Source: Bacteroidota bacterium (GTDB lineage: Bacteria; Bacteroidota; Bacteroidia; Chitinophagales; Chitinophagaceae). Taken from it: a stretch of 27,533 nt of DNA. The first letter of the stretch is position 1. Each line of letters starts with the position of its first letter. The notes below the pieces were generated by a model. It saw only the letters and a list, made by a program, of their open reading frames with translations, was not told the origin of the DNA and did not search any database. The stretch is from NCBI GenBank assembly GCA_023386235.1, contig JAEWKC010000036.1, forward strand, positions 1 to 27,533. The letters are read 5' to 3'. Positions 7,469-16,900 of this stretch are shown here, piece after piece. Made by a program: the position numbers and the translations under genes.

Positions 7469-9232
7469 ATGCAATGGATTTCAATATCTGAATTGATCAG
7501 TAATATAAAGAAAGTATTATTTCGTTTTCCGTTGAAAGTAATGATCGTATTGTTTGCGACTGCAGCCGCTGTGTATATGGTAAACAACAAGGAAGATGTT
7601 TTTCTAAACACAGATCTGGCAAAATTCCTTTGCTTTTGCAATATGACATTTACGCTTAGCCTGGCCACCGATCTCTATTCTGATTCGAAAAACCGGAGTA
7701 ATGCGAAAAAATGGTTACTGAAATTATTAGCTGTAGCCGTTTCTGCAATAATTATGCTGAGCGTAAAGCCCGAATTAAAAGAATCGCACGTGTTTATCAT
7801 TGCGCTGTTCATCGGGGCATTTCATATGGCGGTTTCTTTTGCAGCTTTTCTTAAAAAGGGTTTCAATCGGGAGTTTTGGTATTTCAATAAAACTATTTTT
7901 CTACGCATATTAATGTGCGCGTTGTACACCGGAGTAATTATTCTGGGCTTATGCCTGGCAATTTTGGCTGTAGATAAATTATTTAATGCCGGTATTGACG
8001 AAGATGTGTATATAAACGTAGCGTTGATTGTGCTTATAGCGTTTAATACCATTTTATTTTTATCCGGGGTTCCCGATGTGAAAAATGAAGAGTACGGCGA
8101 GCAGAGCTATCCTAAAGGATTAAAGATTTTTACACAATATGTGCTGATTCCTTTAATGACTATCTACGTAACTATTCTCCTGTTGTATGAAGTAAAAATA
8201 CTGATAGAGTGGGAACTGCCCAATGGTTTTGTTTCCATGCTGATTATTCCTTACGCGGTGCTGGGTATTCTTTCGCTTTTATTGATACATCCTATCAGGA
8301 ATACAGAAGGAAACAGGTGGATACAATTGTTTTCAAAATTGTTTTATATACTCATGATTCCTTTGCTGGTGTTGCTAATACTGGCTATATATAAGCGCGT
8401 TTCAGATTATGGTATTACAGAAGAGCGATATGCGCTAATGGCGCTGGCAGTATGGCTTGCAGGTATTGCGGCTTATTTTTTATTCAGTAAAAATGATAAT
8501 ATAAAGATTATTCCCATTTCTCTTGCGTTGTTAGCATTGCTTTGCGCGGCAGGTCCGCAAAGCGCCGTGGCTGTTTCCAAGCGTTCGCAGCAAAACAGAC
8601 TGGCAAAACACTACCCGGCCAAAACGGACGCAGATAAAAGAGAAGTGTTGTCAATAGTACGATACCTCAGCAATAATCATGGTTTGCGGTCTTTGCAACC
8701 ATTCACTGATAAGAATCTGGCAAACATTGAAAAAGGTATTTTGCAAAAGCAAGGTAAAAACAACCACATGCTTTCCATTCAGCTAACAGACACGGTTTTT
8801 GCTATTTTGAATGTGGATGAAAATGCCGATATATATAGTTATACTACTTTTTATAATACCAATAAAAACGGAACTGTACTGGTGGATGGTTATAGTTATG
8901 TCATTCCTTTAGAGATTTATCCGAAGGAACAAACAGTAAATATAGACAGCATTACCATAGTTGTAAATAAGAATCAAAATGCCTACACAGTAAAAATTGA
9001 TAATTCTTCTGATATAATTTTTTCTCTGGATACGCTAATGCATAGCGTTGTCGAAAAGTATAAAAAAAGCAACTCCAGAGAAGTGATTGTGAGCAATGAT
9101 GAATTGTCTATTGAGAAAGACAACGAGTGGGGCAATACAAAAATGATAGTGAGCAGGTTCTCAAAATCGTTTCAAACAGATGATAAGATAGATACCTATA
9201 CTTTGTATTTATTATTACGGCCTAAACAATAA
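7469..9232 (+). CDS. DUF4153 domain membrane protein
   Basis: This is a 587-residue protein. The first ~370 residues are a polytopic membrane region with around ten hydrophobic segments, for example near residues 20-36, 85-115, 142-168, 178-198, 220-245, 253-272, 286-306 and 318-336. About 205 mostly soluble residues follow, beginning after a final hydrophobic segment near 345-365. The layout fits the DUF4153 family, which is common in Bacteroidota and Firmicutes and has no established biochemical role. The soluble C-terminal part is presumably extracytoplasmic and has no motif I recognise. The ATG at 7469 is the natural start, 46 bases downstream of the palindrome. The gene stands alone, with a promoter-like spacer before the M20 peptidase. 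Confidence 0.72.
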   Translation: MQWISISELISNIKKVLFRFPLKVMIVLFATAAAVYMVNNKEDVFLNTDLAKFLCFCNMTFTLSLATDLYSDSKNRSNAKKWLLKLLAVAVSAIIMLSVKPELKESHVFIIALFIGAFHMAVSFAAFLKKGFNREFWYFNKTIFLRILMCALYTGVIILGLCLAILAVDKLFNAGIDEDVYINVALIVLIAFNTILFLSGVPDVKNEEYGEQSYPKGLKIFTQYVLIPLMTIYVTILLLYEVKILIEWELPNGFVSMLIIPYAVLGILSLLLIHPIRNTEGNRWIQLFSKLFYILMIPLLVLLILAIYKRVSDYGITEERYALMALAVWLAGIAAYFLFSKNDNIKIIPISLALLALLCAAGPQSAVAVSKRSQQNRLAKHYPAKTDADKREVLSIVRYLSNNHGLRSLQPFTDKNLANIEKGILQKQGKNNHMLSIQLTDTVFAILNVDENADIYSYTTFYNTNKNGTVLVDGYSYVIPLEIYPKEQTVNIDSITIVVNKNQNAYTVKIDNSSDIIFSLDTLMHSVVEKYKKSNSREVIVSNDELSIEKDNEWGNTKMIVSRFSKSFQTDDKIDTYTLYLLLRPKQ

Positions 9233-9263
9233 ATATTCAGTTTTTTCTTAACAGTTTATACGT

Positions 9264-9271
9264 TAACTTCG
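9264..9271 (+). promoter_or_regulatory. Predicted minus-7 promoter box for the M20 peptidase gene
   Basis: TAACTTCG matches TAnnTTTG except at one base. It lies in the 72-bp spacer, 33 bases upstream of the ATG at 9305. A T-rich stretch, but no clear TTG, sits at the minus-33 position. Confidence 0.45.
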
Positions 9272-9304
9272 TGAGTATCTTAATTATAAAAACAAAAAAT
9301 TTAT

Positions 9305-10675
9305 ATGGAAGCTTGGAAACAATACCAGCAAGACAACAAAGAAAGATTTCTTGAAGAACTTTTAGCGTTATTACGTGTACCCAGCATAAGCGCTAAACCC
9401 GAAAACAAAGAAGATATGAAAGCTTGCGCAGAATTAGTCAGACAAAGCTTGTTGGATGCGGGTGCGCAGAAAGCGGAAATTTATCCAACCAAAGGACATC
9501 CTATCGTATACGGTGAAATCATTGTAGATGAAGCAAAACCTACCGTACTTGTTTACGGGCATTACGATGTGCAACCAGTAGAGCCGCTTGAGTTGTGGGA
9601 TACACCGCCATTTGAACCAACTATTAAAGATGGCAAAATATACGGTCGTGGTACTGCCGACGATAAAGGACAATTCTTTATGCATGTAAAGGCATTGGAA
9701 ACGATGGTAAAAACCAACTCTGTTCCTACCAATATAAAATTTTTAATTGAAGGAGAAGAAGAAGTGGGCTCCAACAACCTGGCTAGTTTTATGGAAGAGC
9801 ATAAAGACCTGCTCAAAGCCGATGTGGTATTGATTTCCGATACTTCTATGTTGAGCCTGGATACCCCGAGCATTGATACAGGAGTGCGTGGGTTAAGTTA
9901 TATAGAGGTAGAGGTGACCGGCCCTAACCGCGATTTGCACAGCGGTGTGTATGGTGGCGCCGTAGCCAATCCTATTACCATACTGGCGCAGATGATTGCT
10001 TCTCTGCACGATGAAAACAATCACATCACCATTCCCGGATTTTATGATGATGTGCAGCAACTGAGCGACGAGGAAAGAGCTTTATTAAACAAGGCGCCTT
10101 TTGACGCGGAAGAATATAAAACCGATTTGGGCATAAAAGAGCTGTGGGGCGAAAAGGGCTACACAACGCTGGAAAGAACAGGCATAAGACCCACATTGGA
10201 GTTGAACGGTATTTGGGGTGGATATATTGGTGAAGGCTCTAAAACCGTATTGCCGGCAAAAGCCAATGCAAAAATAAGCGCACGTTTAGTTCCGGGTCAG
10301 GATCATGAAAAAATAACAGCATTGCTTACAAAGCATTTAGAGTCTATAGCGCCGGATTATGTAACCGTAAAAGTTTCGCCGCACCACGGTGGCAATCCTT
10401 ATGTAACGCCTATCGATAGCCAGGAATACAAAGCGGCGGAAAAAGCAATTGAACATACTTTCGGTAAAATGCCTATTCCTCTAAGAGGCGGTGGAAGTAT
10501 TCCTATTACATCCTTGTTTGAATCCATTTTAAATTGCAAAACTATTTTTCTCGGCTTTGGCTTAGACAGTGATAATTTGCATAGCCCTAACGAAAAATAC
10601 AACATAGATAATTATTATAAAGGCATCGAAACTATTCCTTATTTCCATAAATATTATGCTGAAATGAAGGCATAG
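9305..10675 (+). CDS. M20 family dipeptidase (carnosinase-like metallopeptidase)
   Basis: This 456-residue enzyme has no signal peptide and is probably cytoplasmic. All the di-zinc ligands expected for clan MH, family M20, can be placed: H86 in YGHYDVQP, the bridging D119 in GRGTADDKG, the catalytic E152 and ligand E153 in EGEEEVGS, D179 in LISDTSM, and H426 in NLHSPNE. The lid/dimerisation domain carries LHSGVYGGAVANP, and a Gly-rich loop (RGGGSIPI) lies near 400. Length matches the dipeptidase branch (CNDP-like), which hydrolyses dipeptides or other small amide substrates. The exact substrate cannot be read from the sequence. It is followed after 41 bases by the DUF1080 lipoprotein gene, which may share the transcript. 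Confidence 0.93.
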   Translation: MEAWKQYQQDNKERFLEELLALLRVPSISAKPENKEDMKACAELVRQSLLDAGAQKAEIYPTKGHPIVYGEIIVDEAKPTVLVYGHYDVQPVEPLELWDTPPFEPTIKDGKIYGRGTADDKGQFFMHVKALETMVKTNSVPTNIKFLIEGEEEVGSNNLASFMEEHKDLLKADVVLISDTSMLSLDTPSIDTGVRGLSYIEVEVTGPNRDLHSGVYGGAVANPITILAQMIASLHDENNHITIPGFYDDVQQLSDEERALLNKAPFDAEEYKTDLGIKELWGEKGYTTLERTGIRPTLELNGIWGGYIGEGSKTVLPAKANAKISARLVPGQDHEKITALLTKHLESIAPDYVTVKVSPHHGGNPYVTPIDSQEYKAAEKAIEHTFGKMPIPLRGGGSIPITSLFESILNCKTIFLGFGLDSDNLHSPNEKYNIDNYYKGIETIPYFHKYYAEMKA

Positions 10676-10716
10676 CAAGTGCTTCAAAACTTTTAATAAA
10701 AATAAAAAATAAACAA

Positions 10717-11460
10717 ATGAATAAAATAAGCGTAGGAATCATGTCTCTTTTAGTTGCAGGCGCAGTTACTTCATGTGGAAATACTTCAGATGAAAAAGCT
10801 GCCAATGACTCTTTAAATACAGCCGCCACCACTGATACAGCCGGCTGGGTAAATCTTTTTGACGGCGAAACATTGGCCGGGTGGCACGGCTTTAATAAAG
10901 GCAGCGACTCCATCACTAACTGGACGTATATAGACGGCGCGTTGGTTTGCCTGGGCGCTACAGGCGGCGCTGATGTGGGCGGCGATATTGTTACCGATAA
11001 AGATTATGCAAACTTTGAGCTGCAGTGGGAATGGAAGGTAGATACAGGTAGCAACAGTGGCGTAATGTATCACGTAGTGGAAGATAAAAAATATTCCGGA
11101 CCATGGGAAACCGGTCCAGAGTATCAGATAATTGACGACGTTACTTTTCCTGATAAATTAGAAGACTGGCAAATGGCCGGAGCAGACTATGCCATGCATC
11201 CTGCGGGACCAAATAAAGTTTTACAACCTGTAGGCGAATGGAATACCAGCAAAATTATTTTCAACAATGGTCATGTGGAACATTGGCTCAACGGAGAAAA
11301 AATTGTAGAGTTTACCAGAGACAGTGTATGGCAGCAGAAAAAAGAAACCGGGAAATGGAAAGACCATCCCGATTACGGCTCGGCTACATCGGGTAAAATA
11401 GCTTTGCAGGATCATGGAGCCAAAGCCTATTACAGAGATTTCAGAATAAAAGAACTATAA
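10717..11460 (+). CDS. DUF1080 (3-keto-disaccharide hydrolase-type) lipoprotein
   Basis: This 247-residue protein has a lipoprotein signal: the hydrophobic stretch ends in VTSC, Cys20, followed by a low-complexity Ser/Thr/Ala/Asp linker to about residue 45. The remainder is a single DUF1080 domain, recognised from GWVNLFDGETLAGWHGF, the WEWKVDTGSNSGVMYHV strand region and the closing GKIALQDHGAKAYYRDFRIKEL. The fold is a concanavalin A-like beta-sandwich. Related proteins are extracellular or periplasmic and common in Bacteroidota and Planctomycetota. Some relatives cleave 3-keto-glycosides, but many are uncharacterised. It could therefore act on a sugar at the cell surface; this is family-based inference. 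A clear terminator follows the stop. Confidence 0.87.
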   Translation: MNKISVGIMSLLVAGAVTSCGNTSDEKAANDSLNTAATTDTAGWVNLFDGETLAGWHGFNKGSDSITNWTYIDGALVCLGATGGADVGGDIVTDKDYANFELQWEWKVDTGSNSGVMYHVVEDKKYSGPWETGPEYQIIDDVTFPDKLEDWQMAGADYAMHPAGPNKVLQPVGEWNTSKIIFNNGHVEHWLNGEKIVEFTRDSVWQQKKETGKWKDHPDYGSATSGKIALQDHGAKAYYRDFRIKEL

Positions 11461-11480
11461 TTTTTTTCATACAGTTTTCT

Positions 11481-11514
11481 AAAGCAATGTCTTTTTCTTA
11501 GGCATTGCTTTTTT
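11481..11514 (+). terminator. Intrinsic terminator after the DUF1080 gene
   Basis: AAAGCAATG (11481-11489) pairs perfectly with CATTGCTTT (11503-11511) across a 13-base loop. The downstream arm runs into further T residues. It begins 20 bases after the stop codon. Confidence 0.8.
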
Positions 11515-11520
11515 AGTTGC

Positions 11521-11559
11521 TTTTGTGCGTCTTTGTGTTCTTCACGTCTTCGTGGTTCC
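11521..11559. repeat. Degenerate dispersed repeat of the CTTTGTG / CTTCGTGG kind
   Basis: The sequence is made of imperfect short units (GTGCGTCTTTGTG, TTCTTCACG, TCTTCGTGGTTCCT). Read on the other strand it gives AACCACGAAGAC...GAACACAAAGAC. I recognise this pattern from intergenic regions of many unrelated bacteria, including Bacteroidota. Its function is unknown. Only one copy is visible in this window. Confidence 0.45.
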
Positions 11560-11685
11560 TCGGCATAAGGTATTGTACGTAGAGCGGTTAAATTGTATAT
11601 TGTATATTGGGCTTTTGCAAAGGTGTTCACACAGAAACCGTAAGGGAAATGCGGCAGAAAATATTATTTTTTTAGGCGGATGCTT

Positions 11686-11693
11686 TATATTCG
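11686..11693 (+). promoter_or_regulatory. Predicted minus-7 promoter box for lysC
   Basis: TATATTCG, followed by C, matches TAnnTTTG except at one base. It would give a leader of about 130 bases before the lysC ATG. The minus-33 element is not evident. Confidence 0.4.
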
Positions 11694-11744
11694 CAATTAT
11701 AAACACATAAAACTAAAAATTTTAGCCTACTCAAATGGAATCAT

Positions 11745-11759
11745 CTCGCCTCAGGCGAG
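11745..11759. repeat. Compact inverted repeat in the lysC leader
   Basis: CTCGCCT and AGGCGAG flank a single C, giving a GC-rich hairpin in an otherwise AT-rich leader. It lies inside a 12-codon open frame (ATG at 11735, stop at 11771-11773). No T-run follows, so it is not a normal terminator. It could be a dispersed repeat unit or a leader structure. Confidence 0.5.
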
Positions 11760-11827
11760 GTTGTAAGCAATAATCATTTTAGTAAATTCCGTTTAAAAAT
11801 TTTTAAAAACAATTAAAAAATACACAG

Positions 11828-13147
11828 ATGAAAGTAATGAAATTCGGGGGCACAAGCGTAGGTAAACCCGAACGTATTCGCCAGGTGGCAGAACTTATAA
11901 CGCGCGATGAAGAATCTAAAATTGTAGTATTAAGCGCCCTCAGCGGCACTACCAACGCGCTGGTAGAAATAGGCAATTATTTGGCTAAGGGAGAGAAAGA
12001 CAAAGCAAAAGAAACAATAGTAGCTTTAGAACAGCATTACAGAACATTCATAAAAGAATTGGTGCAAAATGAAGACGCGTTACTGAAAGCGAATGAAGTG
12101 GTTAATGAGCATTTCGATTTTTTAAACATCATATTGAAAATATCCTTCAGCGATGCATTAAGCAAAGATATTCTGGCGCAAGGCGAGTTGATGAGTACCA
12201 AATTATTTAGCGTATATCTGACTGACAAAGGGATAGATCATCTACTGATGCCCGCCCTAGAGTTCATGCGCATAGATGCCAATGAAGAGCCCGATGTAGA
12301 ATACATAAAAACCAATCTTGCAAAGCTGCTCAAAAAACACAGCGATAAAAAAATATTCATTACGCAGGGATATATTTGTAGAAATACAAGAGGAGAGGTA
12401 GATAATTTGAAAAGAGGCGGAAGCGATTATACCGCTTCGCTAATTGCGGCAGCCATAGAAGCTTCTGTGTGTGAAATATGGACCGATATTGACGGTATGC
12501 ACAACAATGATCCGCGCATAGTAGACAAAACGGTAGCCATAGAAAAACTAAGCTTCGACGAAGCCGCCGAGCTTGCTTACTTTGGGGCTAAAATTTTGCA
12601 TCCTACCTGTATATGGCCTGCTCAAAAAACGCATGTGCCGGTAAAGCTGCTCAATACTATGGAACCTGATGTAAAAGGAACCACCATTCAGCAGGAAGTG
12701 CCCACTACAGGCCCTAAGGCAGTAGCGGCCAAAGACGGCATTATAGCCATTAAAGTTAAAAGTAGCCGCATGTTGCTGGCTTATGGCTTTTTAAGAAAAA
12801 TATTTGAAGTATTTGAAAAATACCGCACGCCCATTGATATGATCACTACTTCTGAAGTGGCCGTATCTATTACTATTGACAGCGATGTGCACCTAAAAGA
12901 AATTGTTGCGGAATTAACACCTTTTGGTACGGTAGAGGTAGATAAAGATATGGCTATAGTGTCTATTGTAGGAAATAAAATTGTAGAATCCGAAGAGTTG
13001 CTGACTAATATCTTTCATGCCATAGAAGGTGTGCCCATCCGGATGATTAGCTATGGAGGCAGCCGTCATAATATTTCTTTGCTGATAAGCAAAAATGATA
13101 AAGTGGCTGTATTGCAAAAAATTAATTCTGGTGTATTTAGTTTATAA
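11828..13147 (+). CDS. lysC: Aspartate kinase, monofunctional
   Basis: This is a 439-residue cytoplasmic enzyme that phosphorylates aspartate, the entry step to lysine, methionine, threonine and diaminopimelate. The N-terminal amino-acid kinase domain starts with MKVMKFGGTSVGKPERIR. It later shows RGGSDYTASLIAAA and WTDIDGMHNNDPRI, the substrate and nucleotide-binding signatures. The C-terminal ~135 residues form the ACT regulatory region (MITTSEVAVSITID, MAIVSIVGNKI, PIRMISYGGSRHNISLLI), so feedback control by lysine and/or threonine is expected. There is no homoserine dehydrogenase domain, so this is the stand-alone form. The ATG follows an AT-rich leader. mazG begins 19 bases after the stop, suggesting a shared transcript. 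The family is certain; which isozyme it is, is less so, hence the symbol is tentative. Confidence 0.93.
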   Translation: MKVMKFGGTSVGKPERIRQVAELITRDEESKIVVLSALSGTTNALVEIGNYLAKGEKDKAKETIVALEQHYRTFIKELVQNEDALLKANEVVNEHFDFLNIILKISFSDALSKDILAQGELMSTKLFSVYLTDKGIDHLLMPALEFMRIDANEEPDVEYIKTNLAKLLKKHSDKKIFITQGYICRNTRGEVDNLKRGGSDYTASLIAAAIEASVCEIWTDIDGMHNNDPRIVDKTVAIEKLSFDEAAELAYFGAKILHPTCIWPAQKTHVPVKLLNTMEPDVKGTTIQQEVPTTGPKAVAAKDGIIAIKVKSSRMLLAYGFLRKIFEVFEKYRTPIDMITTSEVAVSITIDSDVHLKEIVAELTPFGTVEVDKDMAIVSIVGNKIVESEELLTNIFHAIEGVPIRMISYGGSRHNISLLISKNDKVAVLQKINSGVFSL

Positions 13148-13166
13148 ACTCTAAACAGTGTATTTT

Positions 13167-13952
13167 ATGGATAACCAGTTGTTGCAGGAGAAGTTTTTAA
13201 AGCTTGTATCCGTTATGGATGAACTGCGCGAAAAATGCCCGTGGGATAAAAAGCAAACCATACATACACTTCGATCCATGACCATTGAAGAAATGTATGA
13301 ATTAGGCGATGGTATTCTGAATGAAAACTGGGCAACCATCAAAGAAGAGCTGGGCGATATTTTATTGCATATCTTGTTTTATGCAAAAATAGCCAAAGAA
13401 GAAGGCAGGTTTACCATAGGAGAGGTGATAGAAGAAATAACCGAAAAAATGGTTCAGCGTCATCCGCATATATACGGCAATGTAGAAGTAAAGGATGAGG
13501 AAGAGGTGAAAAAAAACTGGCAAAAAATTAAGTTGAGCCAGGGAAGCACGTCGGTGCTGTCGGGCGTGCCACTCTCGCTGCCGGCGGTGATCAAAGCCAT
13601 GCGTATTCAGGAAAAAGCGCGCCAGGTAGGCTTTGACTGGGACAGTAAAGAGCAGGTATGGCGAAAAGTGAAAGAAGAAGTAAAAGAACTGCAAGTGGCT
13701 GAAAAGCAGCAAAATCAACAAGCCGTGCAGGAAGAGTTTGGAGATTTATTGTTCAGTATTATAAACTATGCACGATTTTTGAATGTAGATGTGGAATCGG
13801 CGCTGGAGCAGTCAAACAGGAAATTTATCTCTCGTTTTACCACAATGGAAAACCTTGCTAAAGAGAAAGACAAACCATTAACTGATATGAACTTATCTGA
13901 AATGGATGAACTGTGGAACCAGGCCAAAAATATTCAGAAAAAGAAGGAATAG
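13167..13952 (+). CDS. mazG: Nucleoside triphosphate pyrophosphohydrolase MazG
   Basis: This cytoplasmic protein of 261 residues hydrolyses NTPs and dNTPs to monophosphate and pyrophosphate, cleaning the nucleotide pool. It has two tandem MazG domains. The first carries CPWDKKQTIHTLRSMTIEEM and KEELGDILLHILFYA, the second KEEVKEL and EEFGDLLFSIINYARFL. The Glu/Asp pairs (EExxE, then ELGD or EFGD) bind magnesium. RHPHIYG between the domains is also typical. Length matches E. coli MazG (about 263). I chose the ATG at 13167 over the GTG at 13158 because ATG is stronger and the family starts near this point. The sensor kinase begins five bases after the stop, so the two genes are probably cotranscribed. 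Confidence 0.92.
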   Translation: MDNQLLQEKFLKLVSVMDELREKCPWDKKQTIHTLRSMTIEEMYELGDGILNENWATIKEELGDILLHILFYAKIAKEEGRFTIGEVIEEITEKMVQRHPHIYGNVEVKDEEEVKKNWQKIKLSQGSTSVLSGVPLSLPAVIKAMRIQEKARQVGFDWDSKEQVWRKVKEEVKELQVAEKQQNQQAVQEEFGDLLFSIINYARFLNVDVESALEQSNRKFISRFTTMENLAKEKDKPLTDMNLSEMDELWNQAKNIQKKKE

Positions 13953-13957
13953 TTTAC

Positions 13958-16900
13958 ATGAATAATTTTTATAAACGAATCATATATAAAAACGGGTATT
14001 TGCTTATAATAGCTGCCTGGTTTTATACCTTGTCTTTCGTTGTAGGAAATTATTTTAATTACAACAATACACCGCTACAGGTAAAAAATACCTTAGAAGA
14101 ATACCTTGCCGGACAGGAAAAAGGCTTTGAAAACCTTACCGGAAACCTCGACCTTTTTACCAAGCTGGCTAATCCTAAAGCCGATAAAGGAAACTTAAAT
14201 CTTTATAAAAGCCCGAGTGGTTTCTTTATTTACAAAATGGATAAAGACTCTGCGCTGGAGCAGGTATTCTGGAGCAGGTTTGATATGGAAGTATTTGCCA
14301 AAGAGCTGCAATACAGAGATGGGCATTACTTTGTGAATCATACAAATGGTTATTATGAATACATAAAGAAAACAATACGTTTAGATAGCAATACGTTTAT
14401 CGCCTCTTGCCTCATCCCCATCAAAAACCAATATTTTTTTGAGAACGCTTATCTTAAAAATACTTTTATAGCAGATGAAAGCATCAGCAAGTATTACCAT
14501 ATAAGCGCTGATAGCGGCATTCCTGTAGTAAACTCTAAAGGGAAGGCGCTGTTCAATATTGACAAGATAGATAAGAACCGGTCGCCCACCATGTCTTTAT
14601 GGGAGGGCATATTAAAAGGCATTGGTATTTTCTTCTTTTTCGTTTTTCTAAATTATTTTATTATTGAGATTCATGAGAAGAAAGGCTTTAAAACCGGGCT
14701 GGCGTTATTGTTAATATCGTTGTTGTTTATAAGACTGGTATCTTATTTCTTCCCCATTCCTTTTAACTTTCGGCAGTTTGAGCTTTTCAATCCTACCATA
14801 TTTGCATCCAGTACATTGCATCCTTCCCTGGGAGCCGTTATCATCAACGCGTTGCTGGTACTGTGGATCACCAAATTTATCAGGTACAGATACGATTTTA
14901 ATTCAGGTTTTTTTACATCGGAAAAATATAATAAGATATTGAGCTACGCCTGTCTGGTATTTTTTGTTTTTGCCGCTTTTTACATATTTAGTTTGATACG
15001 TACAATAGTGGTAGATTCTAACATACCCTTTAATGTAGTTAACTTTTTCGACCTGAATGTATACACCATAGCGGGATTCTTTGTAATATCTGTGATTATT
15101 CTTATTTTCTATAATCTTACGTACGTGCTTCTTGCCGTAACAGACAGAACAAATATTCCGCTTTGGATAAAGCTAGCACTAACAGTAGGGCTTTCAGTAT
15201 TCATCATATTCGTATTGCCCAATACCTACTCAATTTATTTTAGAATAGGGGTGATCATATGGATCGTCGGGTATGTAAGCTATATGCATTACAATATATA
15301 CGATTTAGAATCAAGGCTGGTTCGCTCTCCTTACTTTTTATTTTGGGTTATTTTTTACACGTTCTCTATCGCGTTTTTAATGAAAGAAGATGACGCGTTT
15401 GAAGAAGCAAAAATCACCAATATTGTAGAGCATCTTTCTCAAAGATCCATCAATGTAGATGATGAGTTGTTAAATTTAAGCATTAAGGAACTGGATGCAG
15501 ATCTTGCCGAAGAAACGCCGCAACGCTTTCTCGATTCGCTGGATAATGCATTTTTAAAGGATAGTATTTTTAGAAATAATCTGTCGGGGTATCTCAATAA
15601 TTTTGATATTAACTTCTTTACTTACGACAAGAACGGAAATCCACTTTATAATAAAAGAAATACTTCTATGCGCTATCTTGATTCGATAGTGGCAGAGAGT
15701 GTGTCGGAAGTGGATAAGAAAAATCTTTATTACAACGAATCTGATAGTGTTGCCGGTACTACTTTTATTTACAAGAATAAATTGGTTGCAGCAGACACGG
15801 CCAATCCGGTTTACTTTTATTTGTCTTTAAGAATAAAAGAAGGGACCGATAATAATTTATATGTACGGCTCTTGTCTTCAGGCTCGCAATTTCAGGACTT
15901 ATACAGGTCTTACTACATAGGCATGTATATCAATGGCAAAATTGTGAACGAAACACCACAGTACGACTTTCCTGATACCATAGACGTTAGCAAACTGCCC
16001 GCCAACAAGCTGCTAACCCGCATGCACGTAGCCGGTAATCAGTATTTTTACAAATCATCCGAAAACAAAGTTTTCAGCATTATAAAAAAAGAGGGTTTTG
16101 TATACGAGTTTGTAGCATTGTTCTCCTACCTGCTTTTATTTACGGTGCTTTTCGTTTTGTTTATCAGCCTTACACATTTTCTTATAGAAGCTAAATTCAA
16201 GAGAAAACTTATTTTACAAAAAGTGCAGCTGTCTTTTCGTACACAGATTTACACTTCTATTATTTTTGTTTCTCTTTTCTCTTTTGTCATAATTGGCGCT
16301 GCTACCATATCGTTTTATATTATTAATTACGATAAAGAAAATGTAGTCCGCCTTAGCAGGGTTATCAGAAGATTTGCCAAAGAAATAGAACTGGATTTAA
16401 GCAACAACTTTAGAAATACGAATCAGCCTCCGGCAGAACAACTGAATAATTTTGTGATCGACCAAGTTGTAAAATTATCTACCGTAAGCAATGAAAATAT
16501 TAATTACTACAATTTACAGGGCGATATTGTAACCACCTCATTGCCCTATATGTACAATAGAAAAATCCTCAGCGATTTAATGAATCCCATAGCTTTCAAC
16601 GAAATGAAAGTGATGAATAAAAAAGAGTTTTACCATAAGGAAGCAATCGGCAATCTTACTTATCTGAGCGGCTACGTACCTGTTGTGTACAACAATCAGC
16701 GGTTAGGGTTTATAAATATTCCTTTCCTGAATATGCAAACCGGGCTGCAGCAGAATATTGCGTCTTTCATCACGGTTATAGTTAGTATCATTGCCCTGGT
16801 GTTTATGCTGGCCGGCGTGCTTTCTATTTTCCTCACACAAAAAATATTGGAAAGTTTTGGTGTAATTAAAGATAAAATGAGGAAGATAAATTTAGGAGAA

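Larger units (their letters stand above)
11461..11827. other. 367-bp gene-free spacer between the DUF1080 gene and lysC
   Basis: The stretch contains, in order, a terminator, a degenerate GTG/CTTCGTGG-type repeat, a promoter-like TATATTCG box, and a leader with a compact hairpin. I see no convincing protein gene: the 61-codon open frame at 11525-11710 starts inside the repeat and has no recognisable features. Confidence 0.6.

Noticed and set aside
11525..11710. A 61-codon plus-strand open frame in the lysC upstream spacer
   Set aside because: It starts inside a degenerate dispersed repeat and shows no domain, signal or neighbour logic. The overlapping minus-strand frame at 11430-11630 is rejected for the same reason.
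11735..11773. The 12-codon open frame before lysC as a classical amino-acid attenuator
   Set aside because: It has no run of Lys, Thr or Met codons and no terminator T-run follows the hairpin, so ribosome-stalling attenuation is not supported.
13913..13957. The upstream ATG of the sensor kinase gene, and likewise GTG 13158 for mazG and TTG 18488 for the glucan synthase
   Set aside because: Each adds residues atypical for the family, overlaps the preceding gene or uses a weaker start codon. The downstream ATG at 13958, 13167 and 18497 fits better in each case.
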